A DNA stretch of 64,000 nucleotides, from NCBI RefSeq assembly GCF_002742635.1, contig NZ_PEGF01000002.1, positions 62,001 through 126,000 on the forward strand. The letters run 5' to 3'. This stretch comes from Caulobacter sp. X. Its GTDB lineage: Bacteria > Pseudomonadota > Alphaproteobacteria > Caulobacterales > Caulobacteraceae. A program made the translations under genes and the position numbers. The number at the start of each line of letters is the position of its first letter. Within the stretch, counting starts at the first letter, position 1. Below the pieces are notes generated by a model. That model saw only the letters and a program-made list of their open reading frames with translations. It did not search any database and was not told the origin of the DNA. Shown piece by piece: positions 52,987 to 61,967 of the stretch.

Positions 52987-54855
52987 ATGAACATCGTTAT
53001 CGCCGCGGGCGTCCTGATCACGCTCGTGACCGGAATTCCCGTCCTTATCCAGCTGCTCAAGGGCCATCCGCGCGGCCTGATCATCTGCTTCCTGGCCGAG
53101 ATGTGGGAGCGGTTCTCCTACTACGGCATGCGCGCGATCCTGATCTTCTATCTGACGCAGCACTTCCTGTTCGATCCGAAGACCGCATCAGGCCACTACG
53201 GCTCCTACACCTCGCTGGTATACCTGCTGCCGCTGCTGGGCGGCATGCTGGCCGACAAGTGGCTGGGCACGCGCAAGGCGGTGGCGTTCGGCGCTCTGCT
53301 GCTGGTGGCCGGCCATCTGGCCATGGCGGTCGAGGGCAAGCCGGCGGTGCAGACGCTGACCTATGGCGGCGCGACCTACGAGTTCCAGTCCGAAGGCCGG
53401 GGCCAGGAGCGCGTGTCGCGTCTGGTCGTCGCCGGCAAGCCCTACGAGGTCGCCGCCACCAAGACGGGCGACTTTGAGATCGAGGGCCTGCCTGCCGGCG
53501 CGCCGCTGCCGGCCGTGCTGCCCAAGGCCGATTACAAGCTGGATGTGACCGCCCGCGACCCGTTCTATCTGAACGTCTTCTGGTTCGCCCTGTCGCTGAT
53601 CATTCTGGGCGTCGGCTTCCTCAAGCCCAACATCTCGACGATCGTCGGCCAGCTTTATCCGCAGGGTGATCCGCGCCGCGATCCGGGCTTCACCCTCTAC
53701 TACTACGGCATCAATCTCGGCTCGTTCTGGGCCTCGATCCTGTGCGGCCTGCTGGGCGTCAGCGTCGGCTGGTGGGCGGGCTTTGGCCTGGCGGGTCTGG
53801 GCATGCTGGCCGGCTTCATCGTCTTCGTGCTCGGCAAGCCTTGGCTGGAGAACAAGGCCGAGCCGCCCCATCCCGAGGCCCTCAAGACGAAGGTCCTGGG
53901 CCCGCTCAGCCTGGAGACGGCGATCTACGCCGTCTCGCTGCTGGGCCTCGTCGGCATCTTCTTCCTGGTGCAGTTCAACGGCGTCGTCGGCATGGCCCTG
54001 AACGTCGGCATCATCGCCTCGCTGGCCTATATCGGCTGGTTCATGATGACGCAGTGCGCGAAGGCGGAGCGCGAGCGGCTGGCGCTGGCGGTGTTCCTGA
54101 TCTTCGGAGCGGTGGTGTTCTGGACCCTGTTCGAGCAGGCCGGCTCGTCGCTCAGCCTGTTCGCCGCGACCAACGTCCAGCTGGACTTGGTGCGCGAGCC
54201 CGTGCGCCTGCTGGGCGGCGCGATCACCCTGGGCACGCTGGAACAGTTGAAGGCGGCCGCGATCGATCCGGCGTCGACCTTCTGGGTCAACACCAGCTTC
54301 AACGCGCCCCAGACCCAGATGCTGAATGCGGGCTGGATCCTGATCTTCGCGCCGGTCTTCGCCGCGCTGTGGACCTTCCTGGGCGCGCGCGGGCGCGATC
54401 CGAACCCCGTGATCAAGTTCGGCCTGGCGCTGATCCAGGTCGGCGCCGGCTTCCTGTTGCTGCAATGGGGCGCGACCTTCGCCGACGGCGCGTTCCGCCT
54501 GCCGCTGGTCTTCCTGGTGCTGATGTACATGCTGCACACCACCGGCGAGATGTGCATGTCGCCGGTCGGCCTCTCGCAGATGACCAAGCTGTCGCCACTG
54601 TCGATGGTGTCGTTCATGATGGCCGTCTGGTTCCTGGCCCTGGCCATCGCCCAGTGGGTCGGCGGCAAGGTCGCCGGCCTGGCGGCGACCGAAACGGTTG
54701 GCGGGCAGGTCCTCGATCCGGCCCTGGCCCTGGCCTCGTCGCTGAAGGTCTTCAACGTGATCGGCCTCGTGGCCGTCGTGATCGGCGTCGGCTTCCTGGC
54801 CCTGTCGCCAATCCTGAAAAAGTGGTCGCACGGCGCCGACGAGGTGACCGCCTGA
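52987..54855 (+). CDS. POT family peptide transporter
   Basis: A 622-aa proton-coupled oligopeptide transporter of the major facilitator fold with about 14 hydrophobic segments. The family mark EMWERFSYYGMRAIL is at residues 38-52, with KPNISTIVGQLY and TFADGAFRLPL later. It is longer than common bacterial POTs (about 500 aa): an extra ~75-residue hydrophilic segment (VEGKPAVQTLTYGGATYEF to LDVTARDP) follows TM3. ATG at 52987; a TTG two codons upstream is less likely. Imports di- and tripeptides; the insert role is unknown. Confidence 0.9.
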   Translation: MNIVIAAGVLITLVTGIPVLIQLLKGHPRGLIICFLAEMWERFSYYGMRAILIFYLTQHFLFDPKTASGHYGSYTSLVYLLPLLGGMLADKWLGTRKAVAFGALLLVAGHLAMAVEGKPAVQTLTYGGATYEFQSEGRGQERVSRLVVAGKPYEVAATKTGDFEIEGLPAGAPLPAVLPKADYKLDVTARDPFYLNVFWFALSLIILGVGFLKPNISTIVGQLYPQGDPRRDPGFTLYYYGINLGSFWASILCGLLGVSVGWWAGFGLAGLGMLAGFIVFVLGKPWLENKAEPPHPEALKTKVLGPLSLETAIYAVSLLGLVGIFFLVQFNGVVGMALNVGIIASLAYIGWFMMTQCAKAERERLALAVFLIFGAVVFWTLFEQAGSSLSLFAATNVQLDLVREPVRLLGGAITLGTLEQLKAAAIDPASTFWVNTSFNAPQTQMLNAGWILIFAPVFAALWTFLGARGRDPNPVIKFGLALIQVGAGFLLLQWGATFADGAFRLPLVFLVLMYMLHTTGEMCMSPVGLSQMTKLSPLSMVSFMMAVWFLALAIAQWVGGKVAGLAATETVGGQVLDPALALASSLKVFNVIGLVAVVIGVGFLALSPILKKWSHGADEVTA

Positions 54856-55176
54856 CCCTCCGAGCGAACGAAGGGCCCCGGCGACGATTCCGGGGCCCTT
54901 CCCGGGACGCAGAGGGGCCGCGTCCCTACTCCAGGTGGGAACGGCCCGGCGATGGCTCAAATCGCCGGACCGCTTTCCGCTCCTACCCGAAGCCCAAGGC
55001 GCGGCGCCTCGCGCCGCGCGATTCTGAAAGTCCGTGGGCCGACCTAGCCGAGGTCTTTGCGACTATTGTGACGGTCGCCGGACTTGCGGGCAGCGTGCCG
55101 AAACAGGCGGCGCGGGAGAAGTTACAAGCCTGAAATCTGGATTAAACCTTCGACAGAAAAGGCTGGCGGAGACGGT
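54856..55176. other. Intergenic region, POT to GNAT
   Basis: A 321-base gap. It holds the POT terminator hairpin, a second hairpin GGGACGC/GCGTCCC (54904-54926), and a further palindromic stretch with GCGCGGCG/CGCCGCGC arms around 55000-55020. The last 60 bases turn AT-richer and end in GGAGACGG, the ribosome site of the GNAT gene. No additional gene was supported. Confidence 0.45.
54871..54900 (+). terminator. Hairpin after the POT transporter
   Basis: A perfect 11-bp stem (AAGGGCCCCGG 54871-54881, CCGGGGCCCTT 54890-54900) with an 8-base loop starts 15 bases after the stop. No T-tract follows; a second hairpin (54904-54926) comes next. It likely protects or ends the POT mRNA. Confidence 0.6.
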
Positions 55177-55674
55177 ATGGACGACGCGACGACGACCCTG
55201 ACCCCGGACGATCTGGCGGGCTTCTCCGGCGAGGCCTTGCTGGCTCTCAACAACGCCCACGCCTTGGAGCTGTCCTGGCTGGCGCCGGAACGGCTCGTCC
55301 AGCTGGTCGGCGAGGCGTTCGTCGCGCGTCGCGTCGGCGTCGCCGACGCCCTGCTCCTGGCCTTCGACCAGGACGCCGACTACGACAGCGTCAACTTCCT
55401 GTGGTTCCGCGAGCGCTTCAACCGCTTCGTCTATGTCGATCGGGTGGTGGTCGCCGACGCCGCGCGCGGGCGAGGGCTGGCGCGGCGCCTGTACGCCGAC
55501 CTCTTCGCCGCCGCCCGCGCCGCCGGCCACGCGCGGATCGTCTGCGAGGTCAATTCCGACCCGCCCAATCCCGCGTCGGACGCCTTCCACGCCGCGCTCG
55601 GGTTCGTTCCGGTGGGAACGGCCGAGATCCACGGCGGCAAGAAGACGGTGACCTATCTGGAGCGGCGGCTCTAG
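55177..55674 (+). CDS. GNAT N-acetyltransferase
   Basis: A 165-aa acetyltransferase of the GNAT fold. The acetyl-CoA loop reads VDRVVVADAARGRGLARRLYADLFAAARAAGH, and ALGFVPVGTAEIHGGKKTVTYLERRL is the C-terminal strand. It resembles the GNAT_Fungal-like/YitI group that modifies small amines or peptides; target unknown. ATG at 55177 after GGAG. Its stop TAG shares CTAG with the convergent tldD stop. Confidence 0.85.
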   Translation: MDDATTTLTPDDLAGFSGEALLALNNAHALELSWLAPERLVQLVGEAFVARRVGVADALLLAFDQDADYDSVNFLWFRERFNRFVYVDRVVVADAARGRGLARRLYADLFAAARAAGHARIVCEVNSDPPNPASDAFHAALGFVPVGTAEIHGGKKTVTYLERRL

Positions 55675-57107
55675 ACCGCCGTCCCGCCGACCGTCAGGCC
55701 GGTGATCTTCAGCGACGGCTGGCCGACGCCGACCGGCACGCCCTGGCCGGACTTGCCGCAGACGCCGATGCCGGGGTCGAAGTCGAAATCGTCGCCGATC
55801 ATCGTCACCTTGGTCAGGGCGCTGGGACCGTCGCCGATCAGGGTCGCGCCCTTGACCGGCGCGGTGATCTTGCCGTCCTCGACGAGATAGGCCTCGGTGC
55901 ACTGGAAGACGAACTTGCCGTTGGTGATGTCGACCTGGCCGCCGCCGAAATTGGCGCAGTAGAGGCCGCGCTTCAGCGAGGCGATCATCTCCTGGGGATC
56001 ATCCTTGCCGGCCAGCATGCCGGTGTTGGTCATGCGCGGCATCGGCATGTGGGCGTAGGACTGACGACGGCCGTTGCCGGTGGCCTTCATGCCCATGAGG
56101 CGGGCGCTCATCCGGTCGTGCATGTAGCCGACGAGGATGCCGTCCTCGATCAGGATGGTCCGCTCGGTCGGGGTGCCCTCGTCGTCGACGGTCAGCGAGC
56201 CGCGGCGGCCGGCGATCGAGCCGTCGTCGAACACGGTGACGCCCGGCGCGGCGACGCGCTCGCCAATGCGGCCCGAGAAGGCGCTGATGCCCTTGCGGTT
56301 GAAGTCGCCTTCCAGGCCGTGGCCGACCGCCTCGTGCAGCAGCACGCCGTTCCAGCCCGGGCCCAGCACCACGTCCATCTCGCCAGCGGGACAGGCGACG
56401 GCGTCGAGATTGACGAGCGCCCGACGCAGGGATTCCTCGACCTGCTCCCGCCACTTGTCCGGGCTGATCCAGGCGGCGAAGCCAGCGCGGCCGCCGGCGC
56501 CGGAGCTGCCGGTCTCGCGCCGGCCGTCCTTCTCGACCGTGACCTGGACATTGACCCGCACCAGCGGGCGCACGTCGCGGATCAGGCGGCCGTCGGCGCG
56601 CAGGATTTCGACCACCCGGCGCTCGCCGGCCAGCGAGGCCATCACCTGCACGACGCGCGGGTCGCGGGCGCGGGCGAAGGCGTCGATCTCCTGCAGCAGG
56701 GCGACCTTGTCGGAGAAGTCGGGCGAGGAAACCGGATTGTCCTCGCCGTAGAGCTTTTCGTTGGTGGCGCGGGGACCCTCGGCCGCGACGCCGGCGTGGC
56801 CGCGCTTGGCCAGGCTGGCCGAGTCCGCCGCGCGACGGATGGCGGCTTCGGAGATCTCGGCGGCGTGGGCGTAGCCGGCCGTCTCGCCGGCCACAACGCG
56901 CAGGCCAAAGCCTTCGCCGCTGTCGTAGGAGGCGCTCTTCAGCCGTCCGTCGTCGAACACGAAGGACTCGCTTTCGGAGCGTTCGAGGAAGAGTTCGCCG
57001 TCGTCGGCGCCGGCGAGGGCCTCGCCCAGAACCTGGCGGGCGCGTTCGGGATCGACGCCCGCGGCGTCCAACAACGACAGGGAAGAGGCGGGGAAGGGAG
57101 CGTTCAT
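55671..57107 (-). CDS. tldD: Metalloprotease TldD
   Basis: A 478-aa TldD, the zinc partner of the TldD/TldE protease that trims peptides such as modified microcins and antitoxins. The zinc motif HEAVGH is at residues 258-263 (His258, Glu259, His263). ARDPRVVQVMASLAGERR is upstream, and the C-terminal GICGKSGQGVPVGVG-type stretch is present as GVCGKSGQGVPVGVG. TldE is not in this window. ATG start. Convergent with the GNAT gene. Confidence 0.94.
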   Translation of the reverse strand: MNAPFPASSLSLLDAAGVDPERARQVLGEALAGADDGELFLERSESESFVFDDGRLKSASYDSGEGFGLRVVAGETAGYAHAAEISEAAIRRAADSASLAKRGHAGVAAEGPRATNEKLYGEDNPVSSPDFSDKVALLQEIDAFARARDPRVVQVMASLAGERRVVEILRADGRLIRDVRPLVRVNVQVTVEKDGRRETGSSGAGGRAGFAAWISPDKWREQVEESLRRALVNLDAVACPAGEMDVVLGPGWNGVLLHEAVGHGLEGDFNRKGISAFSGRIGERVAAPGVTVFDDGSIAGRRGSLTVDDEGTPTERTILIEDGILVGYMHDRMSARLMGMKATGNGRRQSYAHMPMPRMTNTGMLAGKDDPQEMIASLKRGLYCANFGGGQVDITNGKFVFQCTEAYLVEDGKITAPVKGATLIGDGPSALTKVTMIGDDFDFDPGIGVCGKSGQGVPVGVGQPSLKITGLTVGGTAV

Positions 57108-57162
57108 GGCCTACAGGTAGGCCTTCCGAACGCGTCCGTCACCCCGCCCCTTTTGTCGCGGA

Positions 57163-57960
57163 TCAGTATTCGCGGCGGACTTCGCCCGAACCGGTGATCT
57201 CGCTCGTGACGGTCTTGGGTTCGGTGCGCAGCTCGACGTCGCCGCTGCCGGAGATGTCGATCTTGGCCTTGTCGGTGGCGAAGATCGCGCCGCCGCCGCT
57301 GCCCGAGACGTCCACGATCGCTGTCTTGGCCTTCAGGCCCGACAGATCGACGTGGCCGGAGCCCGAGCTGTCGATCGAGGCCGTCTCGACCCGGCCGGCC
57401 GCCTCGACGTCGCCGCTGCCGCTGACGTCGACCGAAATGGTCGGGTGGTCATAGCGGCGGATGTCGAGATCGCCCGAGCCGCGCACGTCGAACTTGGTGA
57501 CGTCCGGAGCGATCACCGTGATCCTCACCTGCTCGGAGTCGCTTTCGACATGCACGCCGAGCGCATTGATCGTCACGCGGCCATGATCGACGTAGTTGGT
57601 GTCGTCCAGGCTGATGCGGCCGCCCTCGACGCGCAGGCGGTCGACATAGGACTGTCGGCCGGACACCACGATCTTGGCCTCCGGGCCCTGGACGAACACG
57701 ACGTCCGCCGGCAGGTCCAGTTGCAGCGTGTCCTTGCCGGTCCAGGCGAAGGTGCGGTCGACGACCGGCGAGGTCTTCACCGAGACGCTTTCGGTGCGAA
57801 TCACCTTGCCGTCCTTGTGGATGACGACGGTGTCCTTCAGCGGAAACGTCCAGCCTTCGTTCAGGAACTGCGGGCCGGCGATGACCGCCACCCCGGCGAA
57901 ACAGCCGACGGCGAGCGCGAAGCTGGCCGCGGCGACGATGAGCGAGTTGCGGATCAGCAT
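57163..57960 (-). CDS. GIN domain (DUF2807) envelope protein
   Basis: A 265-aa exported protein. After a short signal anchor (LIRNSLIVAAASFALAVGCFAGVAV) come a beta-rich region and then repeated SGSG turns (VRGSGDLDI, VSGSGDVEAAG, SSGSGHVDL, VSGSGGGA, ISGSGDVEL, ITGSGEV) that fit the GIN/DUF2807 right-handed beta helix. ATG at 57960 after AGGAGGGG. Last gene of the PadR-HAAS-GIN operon. In related clusters the adhesin-like GIN protein is linked to envelope stress response. Confidence 0.82.
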   Translation of the reverse strand: MLIRNSLIVAAASFALAVGCFAGVAVIAGPQFLNEGWTFPLKDTVVIHKDGKVIRTESVSVKTSPVVDRTFAWTGKDTLQLDLPADVVFVQGPEAKIVVSGRQSYVDRLRVEGGRISLDDTNYVDHGRVTINALGVHVESDSEQVRITVIAPDVTKFDVRGSGDLDIRRYDHPTISVDVSGSGDVEAAGRVETASIDSSGSGHVDLSGLKAKTAIVDVSGSGGGAIFATDKAKIDISGSGDVELRTEPKTVTSEITGSGEVRREY

Positions 57961-57980
57961 AGTGTCCCCTCCTTTTCCCC

Positions 57981-58544
57981 TCAGGCCTGTTCGATGGCCG
58001 GCTTGAGCAGCCGGTAGTGAAGGCGGGCGTACCAGACGACCGCGTTGAAGACGCCGACCGTGACCAGGGTCAGCAGGGCGCCCAGGCAGGTCGCCACGCC
58101 CATCAGGCCCAGGCCCGCCAGGAAAGCGGTGATCGGCCCGCCGGGCGGTCCGGTCAGAGGACCGGCCGCGAACACCACGCCGCCGGCGAAGAACACCGCG
58201 ACCACGGCCACCAGCACCCCGAACAGCGCGCCCAGCACGCCCATCAGCACGGGCAGCAGGATCAGCACGTCGATGGCGCCCAGGCCCAGCAGGGCGATGA
58301 CCGCCGCCATGGCGTTGGACGGGTTCTTGCGCTCCTCCCACTGCTTGAGGCCGGCCTCGGCGCGCAGCTCGCGGGCCAGACGGTCGGGATCGCCCAGGGC
58401 GGCGGCCACCTCGGCCTCGCTGCGGCCGGCGGCCTCGGCGTCGGCGAAGTGGGCCTCGTGGTCGGCGACGATGTCGGCGATCGTGGTCACCGGCAGGCCG
58501 GCCAGGCCGCGCCGCAGGCGGGTCATGAATTCGGCGCGGGTCAT
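57981..58544 (-). CDS. HAAS domain (DUF1700-like) membrane protein
   Basis: A 187-aa protein. The N-terminal 80 residues are the HAAS helical domain (MTRLRRGLAGLPVTTIADIVADHEAHFADAEAAGRSEAEVAAALGDPDRLARELRAE), followed by several hydrophobic segments (about 85-105, 108-135, 140-170). HAAS proteins pair with PadR-type regulators, which respond to cell-envelope or heat signals. Overlaps the padR gene by ATGA. Confidence 0.82.
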   Translation of the reverse strand: MTRAEFMTRLRRGLAGLPVTTIADIVADHEAHFADAEAAGRSEAEVAAALGDPDRLARELRAEAGLKQWEERKNPSNAMAAVIALLGLGAIDVLILLPVLMGVLGALFGVLVAVVAVFFAGGVVFAAGPLTGPPGGPITAFLAGLGLMGVATCLGALLTLVTVGVFNAVVWYARLHYRLLKPAIEQA

Positions 58545-58867
58545 GCGGCGGCTCCCACGATGGCGTTGACGGCCTGGGTGAAGGCGACCCACTCGGTCTT
58601 CTGCTGCTCCAGGCTGCGGCGGCCCTGCGCCGTCAAGCGGTAGTATTTGCGCGGCGGACCGCTCTGGCTTTCCACCAGATAGGTCTCGACCAGCCCATCC
58701 GACTGCATGCGGCGCATCAGCGGATAGATCGTCCCTTCCCCCATATCGATGTCCCTCGTGAGCCTGCTGGCGATCTCGTAGGCGTAGCTGTCGGCGTGCG
58801 AGAGCAGGGCCAGCACGCACAGCGCCAGCACGCCTTTCTTCAATTGGATTTCAATGGCTTCCGGCAC
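58541..58867 (-). CDS. PadR family transcriptional regulator
   Basis: A 108-aa winged-helix repressor. QLKKGVLALCVLALLSHADSYAYEIASRLTR, then EGTIYPLMRRMQSDGLVETYLVESQSGPPRKYYRLTAQGRRSL, is the classic PadR pattern. GTG start after GGAGG. It overlaps the HAAS gene and heads the operon. Two GTACC-type palindromes lie directly upstream, a likely self-regulated operator. Confidence 0.9.
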   Translation of the reverse strand: MPEAIEIQLKKGVLALCVLALLSHADSYAYEIASRLTRDIDMGEGTIYPLMRRMQSDGLVETYLVESQSGPPRKYYRLTAQGRRSLEQQKTEWVAFTQAVNAIVGAAA

Positions 58868-58895
58868 GTCGTCCTGGCCTCCTTGGATGCTCCCT

Positions 58896-58929
58896 AGTAC
58901 CGCATGGTACTGAGTATCGCAAGGTACCT
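58896..58929. promoter_or_regulatory. GTACC palindromes upstream of padR
   Basis: AGTACC-GCAT-GGTACT (58896-58911) and AGGTACCT (58922-58929, perfect) lie about 30-60 bases before the padR start codon. PadR dimers bind short inverted repeats at their own promoters. Both carry the core GTAC. Confidence 0.55.
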
Positions 58930-59189
58930 ATCCATGAACGATACGTAATGATGCGGAAATGGCGGGAAGCGTGGAGAGGCGGCTGAGTTCGGGCGGGAGG
59001 AAACGCGCGCACGGCAAGACCGCGCACAGAGTGTGGTCTCTGGCGCTTGGCAACGGCTGGCGATGCGCGTATGCAGCCTCAGAACGGCCTTTTTCGGGGC
59101 GGGCTGCGTGTGACTTTGCGTCTTGTTGGACGCCGTCGCTCGCACGACCGCATCGGGGGTCGTCATAAGCAAGTCGGCGCGGCGTGACA

Positions 59190-59203
59190 TTGATCGACGT
59201 CAA
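59190..59203 (+). promoter_or_regulatory. Crp/FNR-type site before coxB
   Basis: TTGATCGACGTCAA is a TTGA-N6-TCAA match, 42 bases before the coxB start codon. FixK/FNR-family regulators of alphaproteobacteria use this core. A copy of its first 13 bases lies at 9489-9501. Confidence 0.5.
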
Positions 59204-59245
59204 ACGGTCAACGCCAAATCGCCGCCGAAACGGGCCGTGAGGGAT

Positions 59246-60175
59246 ATGAAGGCGCAATTTTCGGGGATTCGGCGGGTCTTGACGGGCGCCAGCGCGCTCG
59301 CCGCCAGTGTCGTTTTCGCGGGGCACGCCCTCGCCGAGGATCTTTTGGGGCAGCCGACGCCGGGGGCGATCGATCTGCAACCGGCCGCGTCGGAGCTGAA
59401 GCACCACGCGATCTGGTTCCACAACGTGATCCTGCTGCCGATCATCACGGCCATCACCCTGCTGGTGCTGGGCCTGCTGATCTGGATCATCGTCCGCTAC
59501 AACAAGAAGGCGAACCCGGTTCCGGCCAAGTTCAGCCACAACACCACGATCGAGATCATCTGGACCCTGGTGCCGGTGCTGATCCTGATGGTCATCGCCA
59601 TCTTCTCGTTCCGGCTGCTGTTCCACTACAACGACATGCCCAAGCCCTACATGACCGTGAAGGCCACGGGCTATCAGTGGTACTGGGGCTACGAATATCC
59701 CGACCAGAAGATCAGCGAGATCGTGTCGCTGCCGCTCACCAAGGAGCAGGCGACCGCCAAGAAGGTCCCGTATCTGCTGGCCGCCGACAACGCCATGGTC
59801 GTTCCCGTGGGCAAGGTCGTCCGCGTGCAGGTCACCGGCGCCGACGTGATCCACTCGTTCGCCCTGCCGGCCTTCGGCCTGAAGACCGACGCCATCCCCG
59901 GCCGCCTGAACGAAACCTGGTTCAAGGCCGAGAAGACCGGCGTCTTCTACGGTCAGTGCTCGGAGCTGTGCGGCGTCGACCACGCCAACATGCCGATCGA
60001 GATCCGGGTGGTGACTCAGGCTCAGTTCGACACCTGGGTGAAGTCGAAGACGGCCCCGCCGGCTCCGGCCGCCGCCCCCGCCGAGGCCGCCCCGGCCGCC
60101 GCGACTCCGGCCGCGACCCCGGCCGCCGCTCCCGCTTCCGCTCCGGCCGCGGCGCCCGCCGCGCCGGCGGCTTAA
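59246..60175 (+). CDS. coxB: Cytochrome c oxidase subunit II
   Basis: A 309-aa copper-A subunit of aa3 oxidase. A signal peptide ends at about residue 30 (FAGHALAED), two membrane helices follow, and the CuA cupredoxin domain ends with GQCSELCGVDHANMPIE (Cys and His ligands) after GYQWYWGYEYP. The last ~45 residues are an Ala/Pro tail. ATG at 59246 after GAGGGAT. It takes electrons from cytochrome c. First gene of the cox operon. Confidence 0.96.
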   Translation: MKAQFSGIRRVLTGASALAASVVFAGHALAEDLLGQPTPGAIDLQPAASELKHHAIWFHNVILLPIITAITLLVLGLLIWIIVRYNKKANPVPAKFSHNTTIEIIWTLVPVLILMVIAIFSFRLLFHYNDMPKPYMTVKATGYQWYWGYEYPDQKISEIVSLPLTKEQATAKKVPYLLAADNAMVVPVGKVVRVQVTGADVIHSFALPAFGLKTDAIPGRLNETWFKAEKTGVFYGQCSELCGVDHANMPIEIRVVTQAQFDTWVKSKTAPPAPAAAPAEAAPAAATPAATPAAAPASAPAAAPAAPAA

Positions 60176-60196
60176 GAACTCGCAGGATAAAGTCCG

Positions 60197-61858
60197 ATGG
60201 CTCACGCCGCTGACATCGACCACCACGACGGCCACGACGCCGATCACAAGCCGCCCTTTTTCGCCCGCTGGTTCTTCTCGACGAACCACAAGGACATCGG
60301 CACGCTGTACATCCTGTTCGCCATCATGGCGGGCATCGTCGGCGGCGCCTTGTCGGGTCTGATCCGCTGGGAGCTGATGGAGCCGGGCATCCAGGTGTTC
60401 TCCGACACCGGCCTGCTGGCTCAGATGGGCCTGTTCAAGGGCAAGCACGGCTACAACGCCGTGGTCACCGCCCACGCCCTGATCATGATCTTCTTCATGG
60501 TCATGCCCGCCATGATCGGCGGCTTCGGCAACTGGTTCGTGCCGATCATGATCGGCGCGCCGGATATGGCCTTCCCGCGGATGAACAACATCTCGTTCTG
60601 GCTGCTGGTCGCCGCCTGGATCCTGCTCTGCGTGTCGATGTTCGTCGACGGCGGCCCGGGCCACGGCTTCGGCGGCGGCTGGACGATCTATCCGCCGCTG
60701 TCCACGATCGGCCACAAGGGTCCGGCCATGGACCTGGCGATCCTGTCGCTCCACCTGGCCGGCGCGTCGTCGATCCTGGGCGCGATCAACTTCATCACCA
60801 CGATCTTCAACATGCGCGCGCCGGGCATGACCCTGCACCGCATGCCGCTGTTCGCCTGGTCGGTGCTGATCACCGCCTTCCTGCTTCTGCTGTCGCTGCC
60901 CGTCCTGGCCGGCGCCATCACCATGCTGCTGACCGACCGCAACTTCGGCACCCACTTCTTCGACCCGGCCGCCGGCGGCGACCCCGTCATGTTCCAGCAC
61001 CTGTTCTGGTTCTTCGGCCACCCGGAAGTGTACATCCTGATCCTGCCGGGCTTTGGCATCATCAGCCACATCGTCTCGACCTTCTCCAAGAAGCCGGTGT
61101 TCGGCTACCTGGCGATGGCCTACGCGATGGTCGCCATCGGCTTCGTCGGCTTCGTCGTGTGGGCGCACCACATGTACACCGTCGGCATGAGCATCAACCT
61201 GCGCGCCTACTTCGTGGCCGCCACGATGATCATCGCCGTCCCGACCGGCGTGAAGATCTTCAGCTGGATCGCCACGATGTGGGGCGGCTCGCTGGACTTC
61301 AAGACGCCGATGCTGTGGGCCATCGGCTTCATCTTCCTGTTCACGGTCGGCGGCGTCACCGGCGTCGTCCTGTCGAACGCCGGCATCGACTACAGCCTGC
61401 ACGACACCTACTACGTGGTGGCCCACTTCCACTACGTGCTGTCGCTGGGCGCGGTCTTCGCCATCTTCGCGGGCTTCTACTACTGGTTCGAGAAGATGTG
61501 GGGCGTGAAGTACAACGAGTTCCTCGGCGCGACCCACTTCTGGGTGATGTTCGTCGGCGTGAACCTGGTGTTCTTCCCGCAGCACTTCCTGGGCCTGCAG
61601 GGCATGCCGCGTCGCTACATCGACTATCCGGAAGCCTTCGCGAAGTGGAACTACGTCTCGTCGGTCGGCTACATGATCACCGTCGTCGGCGTCGCCATCT
61701 TCATGCTGGTGCTGATCGAAGCGGCGATCCGTCGTCGCAAGGCCGAGGCCAATCCGTGGGGCGAAGGCGCCACCACGCTGGAATGGACCCTGTCCTCGCC
61801 GCCGCCGTTCCACCAGTTCAGCGAACCGCCGGTGATCAAGGCGGACGACCACCACTAA
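60197..61858 (+). CDS. coxA: Cytochrome c oxidase subunit I
   Basis: A 553-aa catalytic subunit (haem a, a3 and CuB) with 12 helices. The start is His-rich ([15 protein letters not shown]). [14 protein letters not shown], the CuB region [18 protein letters not shown] and [33 protein letters not shown] are canonical. Reduces O2 to water and pumps protons. Also named ctaD. Standard spacing after coxB (21 bases). Confidence 0.97.
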   Translation: MAHAADIDHHDGHDADHKPPFFARWFFSTNHKDIGTLYILFAIMAGIVGGALSGLIRWELMEPGIQVFSDTGLLAQMGLFKGKHGYNAVVTAHALIMIFFMVMPAMIGGFGNWFVPIMIGAPDMAFPRMNNISFWLLVAAWILLCVSMFVDGGPGHGFGGGWTIYPPLSTIGHKGPAMDLAILSLHLAGASSILGAINFITTIFNMRAPGMTLHRMPLFAWSVLITAFLLLLSLPVLAGAITMLLTDRNFGTHFFDPAAGGDPVMFQHLFWFFGHPEVYILILPGFGIISHIVSTFSKKPVFGYLAMAYAMVAIGFVGFVVWAHHMYTVGMSINLRAYFVAATMIIAVPTGVKIFSWIATMWGGSLDFKTPMLWAIGFIFLFTVGGVTGVVLSNAGIDYSLHDTYYVVAHFHYVLSLGAVFAIFAGFYYWFEKMWGVKYNEFLGATHFWVMFVGVNLVFFPQHFLGLQGMPRRYIDYPEAFAKWNYVSSVGYMITVVGVAIFMLVLIEAAIRRRKAEANPWGEGATTLEWTLSSPPPFHQFSEPPVIKADDHH

Positions 61859-61967
61859 GAGGGTCGTCCGGACTGGACCAAGCGGGGGCGCGGTCGGGAT
61901 CCAAGCAGGGTCTTGGCCGCGCCCTTCGCCCATCGAGCGAGACAGAAAAGCTCAGTATCGTACACCG

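Larger units (their letters stand above)
58868..59245. other. Intergenic region between PadR and coxB
   Basis: A 378-base gap between divergent genes. Nearest PadR are palindromes at 58896-58929. Nearest coxB is a Crp/FNR-like site at 59190-59203 and the GAGGGATAT ribosome site. The middle, 58930-59190, has no ORF with a credible start and no RNA gene that I recognise; several TTTTTCGGGGCGGGC-type runs and a region rich in GCGTCTTG look like plain promoter DNA. Confidence 0.5.

Noticed and set aside
58928..61933. A 1001-codon open frame on the minus strand opposite coxB and coxA
   Set aside because: Composition is that of antisense to GC-rich coding DNA (Gly/Asp/His/Gln strings with no motif). 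The plus-strand genes are canonical. Long antisense frames are expected at this GC content.
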